This document shows positions 33,103-41,782 of a stretch of 42,408 nt of DNA, piece by piece. The position numbers and the translations under genes are program-made. Under the pieces are notes generated by a model. That model made no database searches, was not told the origin of the DNA, and worked only from the letters and a program-made list of their open reading frames with translations. Numbering within the stretch: position 1 is the first letter of the stretch; every line of letters begins with the position of its first letter. This DNA comes from Bradyrhizobium diazoefficiens (lineage in GTDB: Bacteria > Pseudomonadota > Alphaproteobacteria > Rhizobiales > Xanthobacteraceae): NCBI RefSeq assembly GCF_018129965.1, contig NZ_JAFCKW010000038.1, positions 1-42,408 of the forward strand, given 5' to 3'.

Positions 33103-34608
33103 TTAGCGTGAAGAGGGATTGAAAACGGGGCCGTTCGGCTTGATGCGGATGCCCGGACGCAGGCGCGTCCAGGGGAGAGAAGCGGTATCGGCCGGCATCG
33201 CACCGGGCGCGGCGCAGATCATCAGCTTTTCCGCAATCGGCTCGAAATCGGCACGGAAATGCACCGAGCTCTTGTTGACGAGAATCTTCTGTTCGGTCGG
33301 CTCGATGCCGACATAGCGGTACATCGCCTGGTCGGCGAGCTGGGCCTTATGCGAGGAGACGACGACACGGACATCGCCGATGCGCAAGGCTGCGGAGCGG
33401 CCCATCTCCATCTCGCGGCCGCCGTAATAGGGGCCGGCTGCGATGAAGCGGCCGTCGGAGAGTTTTTCGACGATGAAGGTCTCGTGATAGGGTTCGTCGC
33501 CGGGAATGCCGGACTTGCCGCCGAGCGACAGGGTCACGCTGGCGCCGACGCCGGCCGCATGGGCGGCCTTGGCCGATTCCGGATCGTAGATGACGCCGGT
33601 CGCGCCGCTGGCCTTGTTGCGCACCAGCGCGCGCAGCATGCCGGTGGTGTCGGAATCGCCGCCGGCGCCGGGATTGTCCTGGGTGTCGGCGATGATGATC
33701 GGCTTGCGCGCGGTCTTCGACAGTTCCATCGCATGGCGTACCCCGTCATCGGGCGACCAGATCTTGCCGTCGAAATCGTCCTCGTGGCTTTCGATCAGCT
33801 TGACGATCGCATCGGCCGCGCGGTCGGCGTCCTCTTGTGCCTTGCCATAGGCGAACACGCTGGGGCCGCAGTCGCGGAAATCGGCGGCCGGAAAGCCGGG
33901 CGCGAAGGAGAGGGACGGCACGGCATCGCTCTCCAGCGCGGCGAGTTGTTCGTAGATGCCCTTGGTGGGGAAGTCGTTGGTGCATTGCCAGCTGATCGCG
34001 ATCAGGAACGGCAATTGGCGGAACGACTTTGCAAAGCGCTGCTTCGTGTTGAGGAGCAAGGCGAGGTGCCTGGCCGAGGCGCGGCCGGTCTCGGCCATGT
34101 CGACATGGGGATAGGTGCGGTAGGCGATCAGCGCGTCCGCAAGCTCCATCATCTGCGGCGTGACGTTGGCGTGCAGGTCGAGGCTGGTGACCAGCGGAAC
34201 ATCCTTGCCGATGACGCGGCGCACGCGCGCCAGAATCTCGCCTTCGCCGTCGTCGAGGTGTTCGGTCACCATGGCGCCATGCAGATCGAGATAGACAGCA
34301 TCGAGCGGCCCGGCGGCCGCGATGCCGTCGACCATCACCTTGACGATGCGCTCGAAGGCGTCTTCCGTGACGTGCGCCGACGGGCTCGCACCGCAGGCGA
34401 TGGTCGGAACCAGCTCCCAGCCGGCCGCTTCGGCGCTTTCGATGAAGCCGGCAAGGCCGACATTGATGCCACGCATCACCTTGAGCACGTCGGCGCCTTC
34501 CGTCATCGCCGGCCAGCCGCCGCCATGCTGGAAGTCCGCGAAGGTCGCCTTCGTCGGAGCGAAGGTGTTGGTCTCGTGCAGGAAGCCGCCGACGGCAATA
34601 CGCGTCAT
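33103..34608 (-). CDS. M81 family metallopeptidase, MlrC-like
   Basis: A 501-residue protein of the M81 family, typified by microcystinase C (MlrC), which finishes the breakdown of microcystin peptides. The N-terminal MTRIAVGGFLHETNTFAPTKATF is characteristic. The zinc ligands expected for MlrC are seen as Asp and His in SLDLHANVTP and His in YRTYPHVDMAETG. The motif ADTQDNPGAGGDSDTT marks the second half. Most M81 proteins in soil bacteria are not in microcystin clusters, so the true substrate may be another linear or D-amino-acid-containing peptide. Start at 34608 gives the family's usual N-terminus. It leads directly into the M20 and amidase genes. Confidence 0.9.
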   Translation of the reverse strand: MTRIAVGGFLHETNTFAPTKATFADFQHGGGWPAMTEGADVLKVMRGINVGLAGFIESAEAAGWELVPTIACGASPSAHVTEDAFERIVKVMVDGIAAAGPLDAVYLDLHGAMVTEHLDDGEGEILARVRRVIGKDVPLVTSLDLHANVTPQMMELADALIAYRTYPHVDMAETGRASARHLALLLNTKQRFAKSFRQLPFLIAISWQCTNDFPTKGIYEQLAALESDAVPSLSFAPGFPAADFRDCGPSVFAYGKAQEDADRAADAIVKLIESHEDDFDGKIWSPDDGVRHAMELSKTARKPIIIADTQDNPGAGGDSDTTGMLRALVRNKASGATGVIYDPESAKAAHAAGVGASVTLSLGGKSGIPGDEPYHETFIVEKLSDGRFIAAGPYYGGREMEMGRSAALRIGDVRVVVSSHKAQLADQAMYRYVGIEPTEQKILVNKSSVHFRADFEPIAEKLMICAAPGAMPADTASLPWTRLRPGIRIKPNGPVFNPSSR

Positions 34609-34762
34609 CAATTTGGGTCCGGTCAACAATGAGTGCGGGACGTTAGCCTTGGCCTTGCGGCGAGAGCAAGGTGCGACGCCGTCGCGCAGTGCATGGGGTC
34701 AAGACGTTTTGGGAATGGTGCGAATGCGATGGTCTTTATGAGTGGTGGCGCTTCCACATTCT

Positions 34763-34896
34763 CGGTGTCGTCCCCGCGCAGGCGGGGACCCATAACCCCA
34801 GGGAGGAGTTTGGCGGAGACTGTTCGTTCGGGATTAGCGCCGCGCGCGATCGATGGAGTCCGCGGTATGGTCCCGGCGTTCGCCGGGACGACACCG
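34763..34896. repeat. CGGTGTCGTCCC inverted repeat pair
   Basis: Outer ends CGGTGTCGTCCC (34763-34774) and GGGACGACACCG (34885-34896) are perfect inverted repeats; each is part of a hairpin (CCCCGCGCAGGCGGGG and CCCGGCGTTCGCCGGG). The centre (about 34800-34865) has no gene. It fills most of the 298-base gap between the ABC transporter ATPase gene and the M81 gene; the rest holds nothing I can name. Confidence 0.75.
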
Positions 34897-34906
34897 GAGA
34901 ACCGCG

Positions 34907-36571
34907 CTAGGCCGTCGCCGCCAAACCCTCCGACACCGGCCGGAAATTCGCAAAATCCCAGCCGCGGCCCGGTGCTGCTTCCAGCAGGGCCCTGGTGTAG
35001 TCCTCTTTCGGATGCGTCAGCACTTCGGCGGCCGGGCCCTGTTCGACGACGCGGCCGTGCTGCATCACCACGACCTCGTCGCAGATCTGGGCGGCGACGC
35101 GCAGATCGTGGGTGATGAACAGGATGGCGATGCCGAGCCGCTTCTGGATCTCGTCGAGCAGTTCCAGCACCTGGGCCTGCACGGAGACGTCGAGCGCGGA
35201 GACGGCTTCGTCGGCGACCAGCACGTCCGGGTCGAGCGCGAGCGCCCGCGCAATGGCGATACGCTGGCGCTGGCCGCCGGAGAACTGGTGCGGATAGCGC
35301 GTCACGGCATCCGCGGGCAGTCCCACGAGCTCGAGCAGCTCGCGGGCGCGCTTCATCGCATCGGCATGTGAGGTGCCGTAATTGATCGGACCTTCCGCAA
35401 TGCTCTCGCCGACGGTGACGCGCGGGTTGAGCGAGCGATAGGGATCCTGGAACACGATCTGGATCTTCTTGCGGTGCGGCTGCAGCAGGCGGCGCGAGAT
35501 GTCGGAGATCTCGCGGCCGGCGAGGCGCACGCCGCCGGAGGTCGGGTCGATCAGGCGGACGATGCAGCGCGCCACCGTCGACTTGCCCGAGCCGCTCTCG
35601 CCAACGATGCCGAGCGTGCGGCCCTTGCGCAGCGTCAGCGTGACCTTGTCTGCGGCGACGACCTCGCGGCCTTTGCCGAAGAAGGCGCGCTCCTTGTAGA
35701 CCTTGCTGAGCTCGTTGGCTTCAAGCACCACCGGCTCACGGCTGTCCTCGCGCGGGGCGCGCGGCACCAGGCTCGGCACCGCCGAGAGCAGGTTGCGGGT
35801 GTAGTCCATGGTCGGGTTGCGCAGCACGGACTGGAGCGGCCCGGTTTCGACCAGCCGGCCCTGCCGCATCACCGCGACGCGGTCGGCGATCTCGGCGACC
35901 ACGCCCATGTCGTGGGTGATGAACAGCACGGCGGTGCCGTGATCGCGCTGCAGGTCGCGGATCAGGGTCAGGATCTGCTTCTGCGTGGTGACGTCGAGCG
36001 CGGTGGTCGGCTCGTCCGCGATCAGCAGCTTCGGCTCCAGCACCAGCGCCATCGCGATCATGATGCGCTGGCGCTGGCCGCCGGAGAGGCGATGCGGGTA
36101 GGAGGCGAAGATGCGCTCGACCTGTGGCAGGCGGACCTGCTCCATCATCTCGAGGATGCGCTTCCTGCGAGCCCCCGCGTCGAGACTGGTATGGGCGCGC
36201 AGCACTTCGTCGATCTGGCGGCCGACCGGCACCACCGGATTGAGCGCGGTCATCGGCTCCTGGAAGATCATCGCCATCTGCGTCGCGCGCAGTTGCCGCA
36301 GGCGGCGGTCGGTCGCGGTGAGAATCTCCTCGCCGACCAGCTTGACGCTGCCGCTGGTCGGAACCAGCGTGCCCTTCGGCAGCAGGCCCATCGTGGTCAG
36401 CGACGTCACCGACTTGCCCGAGCCGCTTTCGCCGACGAGGCACAGCGTCTCGCCCGCGTGCACCTGGATCGAGATGCCGTCGATGATGTTCGCGCCCTTC
36501 GGCTTCTTGCCGATGGAGACGACGAGGTTGTTGATGTCGAGGATGGGGCTTTTCATCACTGGATCGCTCAT
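34907..36571 (-). CDS. Fused dipeptide ABC transporter ATPase (DppD-DppF type)
   Basis: A 554-residue protein with two complete ABC ATPase domains in tandem. The first has Walker A GESGSGKS (about residue 44), signature LSGGQRQR and Walker B LLIADEPTTALD; the second has GESGSGKS (about 332), FSGGQRQR and VLVADEAVSALD, all intact. Each is followed by the oligopeptide-transporter C-terminal region (DYTRNLLSAVPSL and DYTRALLEAAPG). This fused form serves both ATPase sites of an oligopeptide/dipeptide importer. Its ATG overlaps the DppC stop by one base (TGATG). Substrate class is peptides, or possibly opines or other family 5 ligands. Confidence 0.95.
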   Translation of the reverse strand: MSDPVMKSPILDINNLVVSIGKKPKGANIIDGISIQVHAGETLCLVGESGSGKSVTSLTTMGLLPKGTLVPTSGSVKLVGEEILTATDRRLRQLRATQMAMIFQEPMTALNPVVPVGRQIDEVLRAHTSLDAGARRKRILEMMEQVRLPQVERIFASYPHRLSGGQRQRIMIAMALVLEPKLLIADEPTTALDVTTQKQILTLIRDLQRDHGTAVLFITHDMGVVAEIADRVAVMRQGRLVETGPLQSVLRNPTMDYTRNLLSAVPSLVPRAPREDSREPVVLEANELSKVYKERAFFGKGREVVAADKVTLTLRKGRTLGIVGESGSGKSTVARCIVRLIDPTSGGVRLAGREISDISRRLLQPHRKKIQIVFQDPYRSLNPRVTVGESIAEGPINYGTSHADAMKRARELLELVGLPADAVTRYPHQFSGGQRQRIAIARALALDPDVLVADEAVSALDVSVQAQVLELLDEIQKRLGIAILFITHDLRVAAQICDEVVVMQHGRVVEQGPAAEVLTHPKEDYTRALLEAAPGRGWDFANFRPVSEGLAATA

Positions 36572-37458
36572 CACTTGCCTTCCCGCTGCTTCATGCGCGG
36601 ATCGAGAGCGTCGCGGGCGGCGTCGCCGATCAGATTGATGCTGAGGATGGCGATCGAGAGCAGCAAGCCCGGCCAGAAGATCAGCGTCGGCTTGAGCTGA
36701 AAATACTGGCGGCCCTCGGCCATGATGTTGCCCCAGGTCGGCGTCTCCGGAGAGATGCCGGCGCCGAGGAAGGACAGGATGGCCTCGGTGAGGATCGCGG
36801 AGGCGCAGACGTAGCTGCCCTGGACGATCAAGGGCGCGACCGTGTTCGGCATCAGATGCCGCCACATGATTTTCGGCAGGCTGGATCCGACCGAGATCGC
36901 CGCTTCGACATAGGGCTCCTCGCGCGCCGACAGGACGACCGAGCGGACCAGGCGCGCCACGCGCGGAATCTCCGGGATCGTGATCGCGACCATCACGGTC
37001 CAGATGCTGGCCCCGGACAGCGAGACCACGGCGATCGCGAGCAGGATGCTCGGCATCGCCATCAGGCCGTCCATGACGCGCATCAGGACCGAATCGATCA
37101 GCTTGAAGAAGCCCGAGACGAGGCCGATCGCAAGGCCGATGACGATCGACAGAAGCGCCGAGCCGATGCCGATCAGCAGCGAGATGCGGCCGCCATAGAT
37201 CACGCGCGAGAGCAGGTCGCGGCCATAGGCGTCGGTCCCGAGCAGGAACTGCGCCGAGGACGGCTTCAGCCGCTGCGAGGGTGCAAGCTGGATCGGATCG
37301 TGCGGCGCGATCAGCGGCGCCAGGATCGAGACCAGCACGATCAGCACGAGGCAGATCGTGGCCGCCGCGATGATCGGCGTCGAGGTGAGGAAGCCGAAAC
37401 GCGGGCGCAGCGGCGCCGTGATCGGGATGGACGACTGGGGAAGGCTATCGACCGACAT
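36571..37458 (-). CDS. Peptide ABC transporter permease, DppC type
   Basis: A 295-residue inner membrane permease with about six helices. The N-terminal APHDPIQLAPSQRLKPSSAQFLLGTDAYGRDLLSRVIYGGRISLLIG is the standard DppC/OppC start. The EAA loop that touches the ATPase reads YVEAAISVGSSLPKIMWRHLMPNT. It partners the DppB protein encoded 17 bases upstream and the fused ATPase overlapping its stop. The start at 37458 fits; longer open frame upstream belongs to another frame of dppB. Confidence 0.95.
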   Translation of the reverse strand: MSVDSLPQSSIPITAPLRPRFGFLTSTPIIAAATICLVLIVLVSILAPLIAPHDPIQLAPSQRLKPSSAQFLLGTDAYGRDLLSRVIYGGRISLLIGIGSALLSIVIGLAIGLVSGFFKLIDSVLMRVMDGLMAMPSILLAIAVVSLSGASIWTVMVAITIPEIPRVARLVRSVVLSAREEPYVEAAISVGSSLPKIMWRHLMPNTVAPLIVQGSYVCASAILTEAILSFLGAGISPETPTWGNIMAEGRQYFQLKPTLIFWPGLLLSIAILSINLIGDAARDALDPRMKQREGK

Positions 37459-37475
37459 TTTTCTTAACCCTTGCC

Positions 37476-38417
37476 TCAGTACCGGATCCGGGGATCGAGC
37501 AGCGTATAGGCGACGTCGATCAGGAGGTTGACGACGACGTAGATCAGCGACGTCAGCAGGATCATCGCCTGGATCACCGGATAGTCGCGCGCCAGCACCG
37601 CATCGACGGTGAGGCGGCCGATACCGGGGATGTTGAACACGCTTTCGGTGACGACGACGCCGGAGATCAGCAGCGCAAAGCCGGTGCCGATCACGGTGAT
37701 CACGGGCACGGCGGCGTTGCGCAGCGCGTGACGCATCATCACCGCGACCTCGTTGATGCCCTTCGCGCGCGCCGTTCGCACATAGTCCTCGCCGAGCACG
37801 TCGAGCATCGCTGCGCGCGTCATGCGCGCGATCAGCGCGATGTAGATGAAGGAGAGCGCGCAGGTCGGCAGGATGATCCGCTCGAAGAACGGGCCGAAGC
37901 CGTTGGAGATGCTGCGGAAGCCCTGCACCGGCACCCAGCGCAGGTCGATCGCGAAGACCTCGATCAGCATGTAGCCGACCACGAACACCGGCACCGAGAA
38001 GCCGAGCACGGAGAGGCCCATCACGAAGCGGTCGATCCAGGTGCCATGCTTCCACGCCGCGATCACACCGAGCGGAACGGCGACGATGACCGCGAGGATG
38101 ATGGTCGAGAGCGCGATCGAAATCGACGGCTCGATCCGCTGACCGATCATCTTCATGACCGGCAGATTGGAGATCAGCGACGTTCCAAGATCGCCGTGCA
38201 GCAGCTTGTTCACCCAGGTGATGAACTGCACGATCAGGGGCTCGTTGAGGCCGAGCGAGTCGCGGATGCGCTCCAACCGCTCGGCGGTCGCGTTGTCGCC
38301 GGCGAGAATCGCGGCGGGGTCGCCAGGCGTCAGCCGCAGCAGCAGGAACACGAACAGCGCGACGACGCCCATCACGGGCACCGCGGCCAGAACGCGGCGA
38401 ATGAGATAACCTAGCAT
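37476..38417 (-). CDS. Peptide ABC transporter permease, DppB type
   Basis: A 313-residue inner membrane permease of the DppB/OppB type. It starts MLGYLIRRVLAAVPVMGVVALFVFLLLRLTPGDPAAIL, the family's N-terminal helix and PGDP motif. The ATPase-contacting loop reads YVRTARAKGINEVAVMMRHALRNA, and the tail ends DVAYTLLDPRIRY, as usual. It is the first gene of the three-gene transporter unit. The solute-binding partner is probably the divergent gene starting at 41783. The dadA-like gene lies 176 bases upstream on the same strand and may share its riboswitch-controlled transcript. Confidence 0.95.
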   Translation of the reverse strand: MLGYLIRRVLAAVPVMGVVALFVFLLLRLTPGDPAAILAGDNATAERLERIRDSLGLNEPLIVQFITWVNKLLHGDLGTSLISNLPVMKMIGQRIEPSISIALSTIILAVIVAVPLGVIAAWKHGTWIDRFVMGLSVLGFSVPVFVVGYMLIEVFAIDLRWVPVQGFRSISNGFGPFFERIILPTCALSFIYIALIARMTRAAMLDVLGEDYVRTARAKGINEVAVMMRHALRNAAVPVITVIGTGFALLISGVVVTESVFNIPGIGRLTVDAVLARDYPVIQAMILLTSLIYVVVNLLIDVAYTLLDPRIRY

Positions 38418-38549
38418 GTACCTATCTCCGGCTTCGGAACTTGTGGGGCCGTGAGGCCACCCTCGATTCTGTGGTGTCTATCATGCGCGCCTGTCATCCG
38501 GGAAAGCCGGCCGGAGATGCCGGTTCTCGTGGCAAATTGTGTGCCAAGG

Positions 38550-38577
38550 GCAGGGCGGTATCAAGGGGCCGCCCTGC
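38550..38577 (-). terminator. Hairpin after dadA-like gene
   Basis: GCAGGGCGG and CCGCCCTGC form a perfect nine-base-pair stem with a ten-base loop, 17 bases past the stop of the dadA-like gene. Read on the minus strand there is no clear T-tract, so it may be a weak terminator, an RNA end or a partial stop that lowers expression of dppBCDF. Confidence 0.35.
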
Positions 38578-38593
38578 ACGCGATAACAACCAC

Positions 38594-39895
38594 TCAGGAT
38601 GCATGTCGTAGCTCGCGCTCAACCCTGAGTACGGACGCGGTCGGCGGTGCATTGAGTCCGCGCCAGCCGTCGATGGTCCCGGCAATCATCTGCGCGGTAG
38701 CGGCCGACAGCGTCCAGCCGAGATGGCCGTGGCCGGTGTTGAAGAACACGCCTGGCATCCGGCCTGCGCGCACCACCGGCATCATGTTCGGCATCATCGG
38801 CCGTAATCCGGCCCACGGAATAACGCGCGACGTCTCCACCTCGGGAAAGTTGCTGCGTACCCAGTCGACCAGCGGCTGCACGCGGTCGGCGCGAATGTCG
38901 CGGTTGAAGTCGTTGAATTCGGCGGTGCCCGCGACGCGGAAACGATCGGCACCGAGCCGGCTGGTGACGATCTTGGCAGCTTCGTCGAGCAGACTGACGG
39001 TCGGCGTCGCGTTACGGCTCGCGGCCGTGTCGAGCTGCACGGTGATCGAATAGCCCTTCACGGGATAGACGTTGACGCGTTCGTCGAGCAGGGTCGCGAA
39101 GTGACGGCTCGCCACACCGGCGCAGACCACGACGCCGTCCGCCTTCAGCATGCCGCGGGCGGATGCGACCGCATCGCTTGCGGAGAGATCGGCCCAGCCG
39201 ATGACGAAGCCGGCGCCGGCGCGGGCGATCGAATCGATGTTGGCTTCGTGGATGAAGGTGGCGCCGCGCCGCTTGCAGGCGTCGGCCAGCCCGCGGGTGA
39301 ACTTGTGGATATCGCCGGTCGCATCCGAGGGGGTGTAGAAGCCGCCGTAATAGTCCTTGCGCAGCGCAGGCTCGATGGCGCGGATTTCCTCCGGCGTCAC
39401 CGGACGGCGATCGAGGCCGCCTTCCTGCAACAGCGCGTTGACGCGCAGGCCGGATTCGAAGCCTTTCTTGTCGTGATAGATGTGGAGGATGCCGCGGCGT
39501 TCGAGATCGAAGTCGATGCCTTCGCGCGACGCGATCTCGAACAGATGCTTGCGGGCTTCAATCGCGAGCCGCGTCGTTTCGATGGTGTTGGCGCGGTAGT
39601 TGCCGATGTTGGCGACGAACTCGCTCATCCACGAATATTTGTGCCAGTTCGGGCGCGGGTTCATCAGCAGCGGCGCGTCGCGCCGGAACATCCAGCGCAA
39701 ACCCTTGAGGATCGTCGCCGTGCTGTTCCACACTTCGGCATTGCTGGCGGAGAGCTGTCCGCCATTGGCGAAGGAGGTCTCCATCGCGGCGTAGCGGTGC
39801 TTGTCGAGCACCGTCACCTTGTAGCCGCGTTCGAGCAGGGCATAGGCGGTCGTCACGCCGGTGATGCCGGCGCCGATGATGGCGATGTGGGTCAT
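38594..39895 (-). CDS. DadA-like FAD-dependent D-amino-acid dehydrogenase / glycine oxidase
   Basis: A 433-residue FAD-dependent oxidoreductase of the DadA group. The dinucleotide-binding motif is HIAIIGAGITGVTTAYALLERGYKVTVLD at residues 3-31. The FANGGQLSASNAEVWNS block and the C-terminal GVFFNTGHGHLGWTLSAATAQMIAG are the DadA signatures. It would oxidise a D-amino acid or glycine to the oxo-acid and ammonia, passing electrons to the membrane chain. The tandem glycine riboswitch that leads it makes glycine or a glycine-like amino acid the likely substrate. The start at 39895 is fixed by this: the longer open frame (to 40054) reads through the riboswitch. ACGGGAG lies about 17 bases upstream. 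Confidence 0.92.
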   Translation of the reverse strand: MTHIAIIGAGITGVTTAYALLERGYKVTVLDKHRYAAMETSFANGGQLSASNAEVWNSTATILKGLRWMFRRDAPLLMNPRPNWHKYSWMSEFVANIGNYRANTIETTRLAIEARKHLFEIASREGIDFDLERRGILHIYHDKKGFESGLRVNALLQEGGLDRRPVTPEEIRAIEPALRKDYYGGFYTPSDATGDIHKFTRGLADACKRRGATFIHEANIDSIARAGAGFVIGWADLSASDAVASARGMLKADGVVVCAGVASRHFATLLDERVNVYPVKGYSITVQLDTAASRNATPTVSLLDEAAKIVTSRLGADRFRVAGTAEFNDFNRDIRADRVQPLVDWVRSNFPEVETSRVIPWAGLRPMMPNMMPVVRAGRMPGVFFNTGHGHLGWTLSAATAQMIAGTIDGWRGLNAPPTASVLRVERELRHAS

Positions 39896-39963
39896 GCGTG
39901 GTTCGGGGCTCCCGTGAGTTAGAGACGGCTGACCGCCGGCCGTAAAGCCGTTGGCGGCGCCCC

Positions 39964-40076
39964 ATCTGTCACGGTTACCTGAGAGCTTGACCCGGCGCAG
40001 ACCCTGTCGGGTCGGCTCCGGACTATCCCCTTCGGTGGACGTCACGATTTTCAAATCGTGCCGTCTCTCTCCAGAT
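39964..40076 (-). promoter_or_regulatory. Glycine riboswitch, second aptamer
   Basis: Minus-strand RNA from 40076 to 39964. The pairing ATCTG/CAGAT forms P1. Core motifs: CTGGAGAGAGAC, the CCACCGAAGGGGATAGTCC region, and CTCTCAGGTAACCGTGACAGA, all close to the glycine aptamer consensus. A GC-rich hairpin at 39924-39959 between this aptamer and the start codon may be the expression platform. Confidence 0.9.
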
Positions 40077-40082
40077 CGTCCT

Positions 40083-40181
40083 GACGATACAGTCCTTTTG
40101 CCTGAGAGTTTCCGGGGCGGTTGCTCCGTCGGCGCCGCAAGGAAGGCTGAAAGCCTTCATTGCGATCTCTCCCGCATCGTC
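40083..40181 (-). promoter_or_regulatory. Glycine riboswitch, first aptamer
   Basis: Minus-strand RNA from 40181 to 40083. GACGAT and ATCGTC pair as P1. It shows GCGGGAGAGATCGC, GGCGCCGACGGAGCAACC and AAACTCTCAGGCAAAAGGAC, the usual aptamer core. Six bases separate it from the second aptamer, the normal tandem arrangement that binds two glycines. Confidence 0.9.
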
Positions 40182-40272
40182 GCGTGGACCGTCGACCAGT
40201 ACGATGCGCCTTATTTTTAGACAAGGCTAAATTTCGACCGTAGCTGCCACCGTATTGTGCATTGCAGCGTTC

Positions 40273-40373
40273 GTCATCCCGGGGCGATGCGAAGCATCGA
40301 ACTCAGGCGCGCGGTTGCGCACCTGAGGACCTCGAGATTCCGGGTTCGCGTCTTCGACGTGCCCCTGAATGAC
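40273..40373. repeat. Degenerate GTCATTCCGGGG palindrome pair
   Basis: Outer ends GTCATCCCGGGG and CCCCTGAATGAC, with CTCGAGATTCCGGG as in the spacerless pairs at 20770 and 24807. The first arm carries an extra GC-rich hairpin (CTCAGGCGCGCGG...GCGCACCTGAG). It appears older than the other pairs. It lies between the riboswitch and the 3' end of the M20 gene. Confidence 0.7.
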
Positions 40374-40381
40374 GGGTGCCA

Positions 40382-41512
40382 TCATGCCAGTGTCGCCAGC
40401 AATCCAGCCATCAGGCGCCCGCGCTCGACCAGGCTGTCGACCTCGATGAACTCCTCGAGCGTGTGGCCATTGCCGCCGCGCACGCCGAGGCCGTCGAGAG
40501 TCGGGATGCCCATCGCACCGGTGAAATTGCCGTCGGAGCCGCCACCCGAACTCGCATGCGGCAACGTCATGCCGAGCTGTTCGGCGATGCCGCGCGCCTT
40601 TTCATAGAGCGCCATCGTGCCGGCATCCGGCTCCCACACCGGCCGCGTGACGCCGCGCGTCACCTTGAAGGTGACATCGTTGGCGGTGCCCGACAGAGCC
40701 AGCATGCGCTCGACGCCGCGGTCGAGATCGGCCTGGCGCTTGGCCATCGAGAGCGCCTCGCCGGTGGCGGTGGTGGCAACGCAGTTGACCCATTGCCCGC
40801 CATGGACGACACCGACCGAGAATGTGCAGTCCTCGCTCGTCATCGCGTCGATCGCGAGAATCTGCCGCGCCATCTCGCGGATCGCCGAACGTCCCGCCGA
40901 CAGCGTCGCGCCGGCATGGCTCGGCCTGCCCATCGCCTCGAGATTGAAGCGCGCGATGGCATAGCGTCCGGTGGTGACACCGTTGTCGGCGCGGCCGGGT
41001 TCGGGCACCAGCACATATTTGTTGCGCGCAGCCTCCGCCTCGATGATGTCGCGCGTCGAGGGGGTGCCGACTTCCTCGTCCGGCGTGAACAACACGGTGA
41101 TCGGCAGTGGCGTGGCAAAGGAGGCGCGCGCCAATTGCCGGATCGCTTCCAGCGAGAGGTAGTTGCCGCCCTTCATGTCGTAGATGCCGGGGCCGTAGCA
41201 CTTGTTGCCCTCGCGTCGCCATTTCAGCTTCTCGATGGTGCCGACCGGGTGGACCGTGTCCATGTGGCCGGCGATCAGGATACCCGGCTCACCCTGCTTC
41301 GGGTGCGGGAAGCGGGCGCGGATGACGCCGCCAAAACCCTGGCGGCCGGCGATGCGTTCGATGGTCGCACCCATGATGGCCATATCCCGCGCTGCGATAT
41401 CGAGCATGCGGTTCACGGCGCCCGCATCCCAGGTCGGGCTCTCGCATTCGACCCAGTGGCGCAGGCCTTCGAGCATGGCCTCGGAATCGAAGGGAAGATT
41501 GGCTGGATTCAT
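40382..41512 (-). CDS. M20 family metallopeptidase, CPG2/ArgE type
   Basis: A 376-residue M20A-type zinc peptidase, similar to glutamate carboxypeptidase (CPG2) and acetylornithine deacetylase. Ligand motifs: GHMDTVHPVGTIEKLKW (His, Asp), GPGIYDMKGGNYLSLEA (bridging Asp), FTPDEEVGTPSTRDIIE (catalytic and ligand Glu), VPEPGRADNGVTTGR (Glu) and the last His in GGNGHTLEEF. The lid domain has SHAGATLSAGRSAIREMARQI. It probably removes a C-terminal Glu or another amino acid from a peptide or conjugate. The start ATG at 41512 gives the family's usual length; the open frame continues to 41695 without conserved features. It is divergent from the solute-binding gene. Confidence 0.92.
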   Translation of the reverse strand: MNPANLPFDSEAMLEGLRHWVECESPTWDAGAVNRMLDIAARDMAIMGATIERIAGRQGFGGVIRARFPHPKQGEPGILIAGHMDTVHPVGTIEKLKWRREGNKCYGPGIYDMKGGNYLSLEAIRQLARASFATPLPITVLFTPDEEVGTPSTRDIIEAEAARNKYVLVPEPGRADNGVTTGRYAIARFNLEAMGRPSHAGATLSAGRSAIREMARQILAIDAMTSEDCTFSVGVVHGGQWVNCVATTATGEALSMAKRQADLDRGVERMLALSGTANDVTFKVTRGVTRPVWEPDAGTMALYEKARGIAEQLGMTLPHASSGGGSDGNFTGAMGIPTLDGLGVRGGNGHTLEEFIEVDSLVERGRLMAGLLATLA

Positions 41513-41707
41513 CTTAATGTCTCTCGAGCTTGAAAAGATGGAACGCGCATTGCATTGGCGCCGGGCAGGACGAGCGAACAGTGTTGTAGAGCGAAACCGA
41601 TCTTTGTGGAGCCCGCACGTGCGCCGCCAGGGCTTGCAGCGAAACCGGATTGACGCGCTCGACACTGTCTGCAAGTCTCGAAAAGACAAAGGCATTGCAT
41701 GAGGTTA

Positions 41708-41726
41708 GTTCGCCTAAGGAACGAAC
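41708..41726. promoter_or_regulatory. Short inverted repeat in divergent promoter region
   Basis: GTTCG-N9-CGAAC lies in the 270-base gap between the M20 gene (minus) and the solute-binding gene (plus), 57 bases before the latter's ATG. It could bind a regulator of both genes; the symmetry is short and may be chance. I see no other structure in this gap. Confidence 0.3.
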
Positions 41727-41782
41727 CGAATGCTCAACCTATAACCTGCCTTTGAACAGTTTCACGTCAGGAGAAACGTTTT

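Noticed and set aside
39896..40054. N-terminal extension of the dadA-like gene
   Set aside because: The extension reads through the conserved second glycine aptamer; the Rossmann motif begins right after the ATG at 39895.
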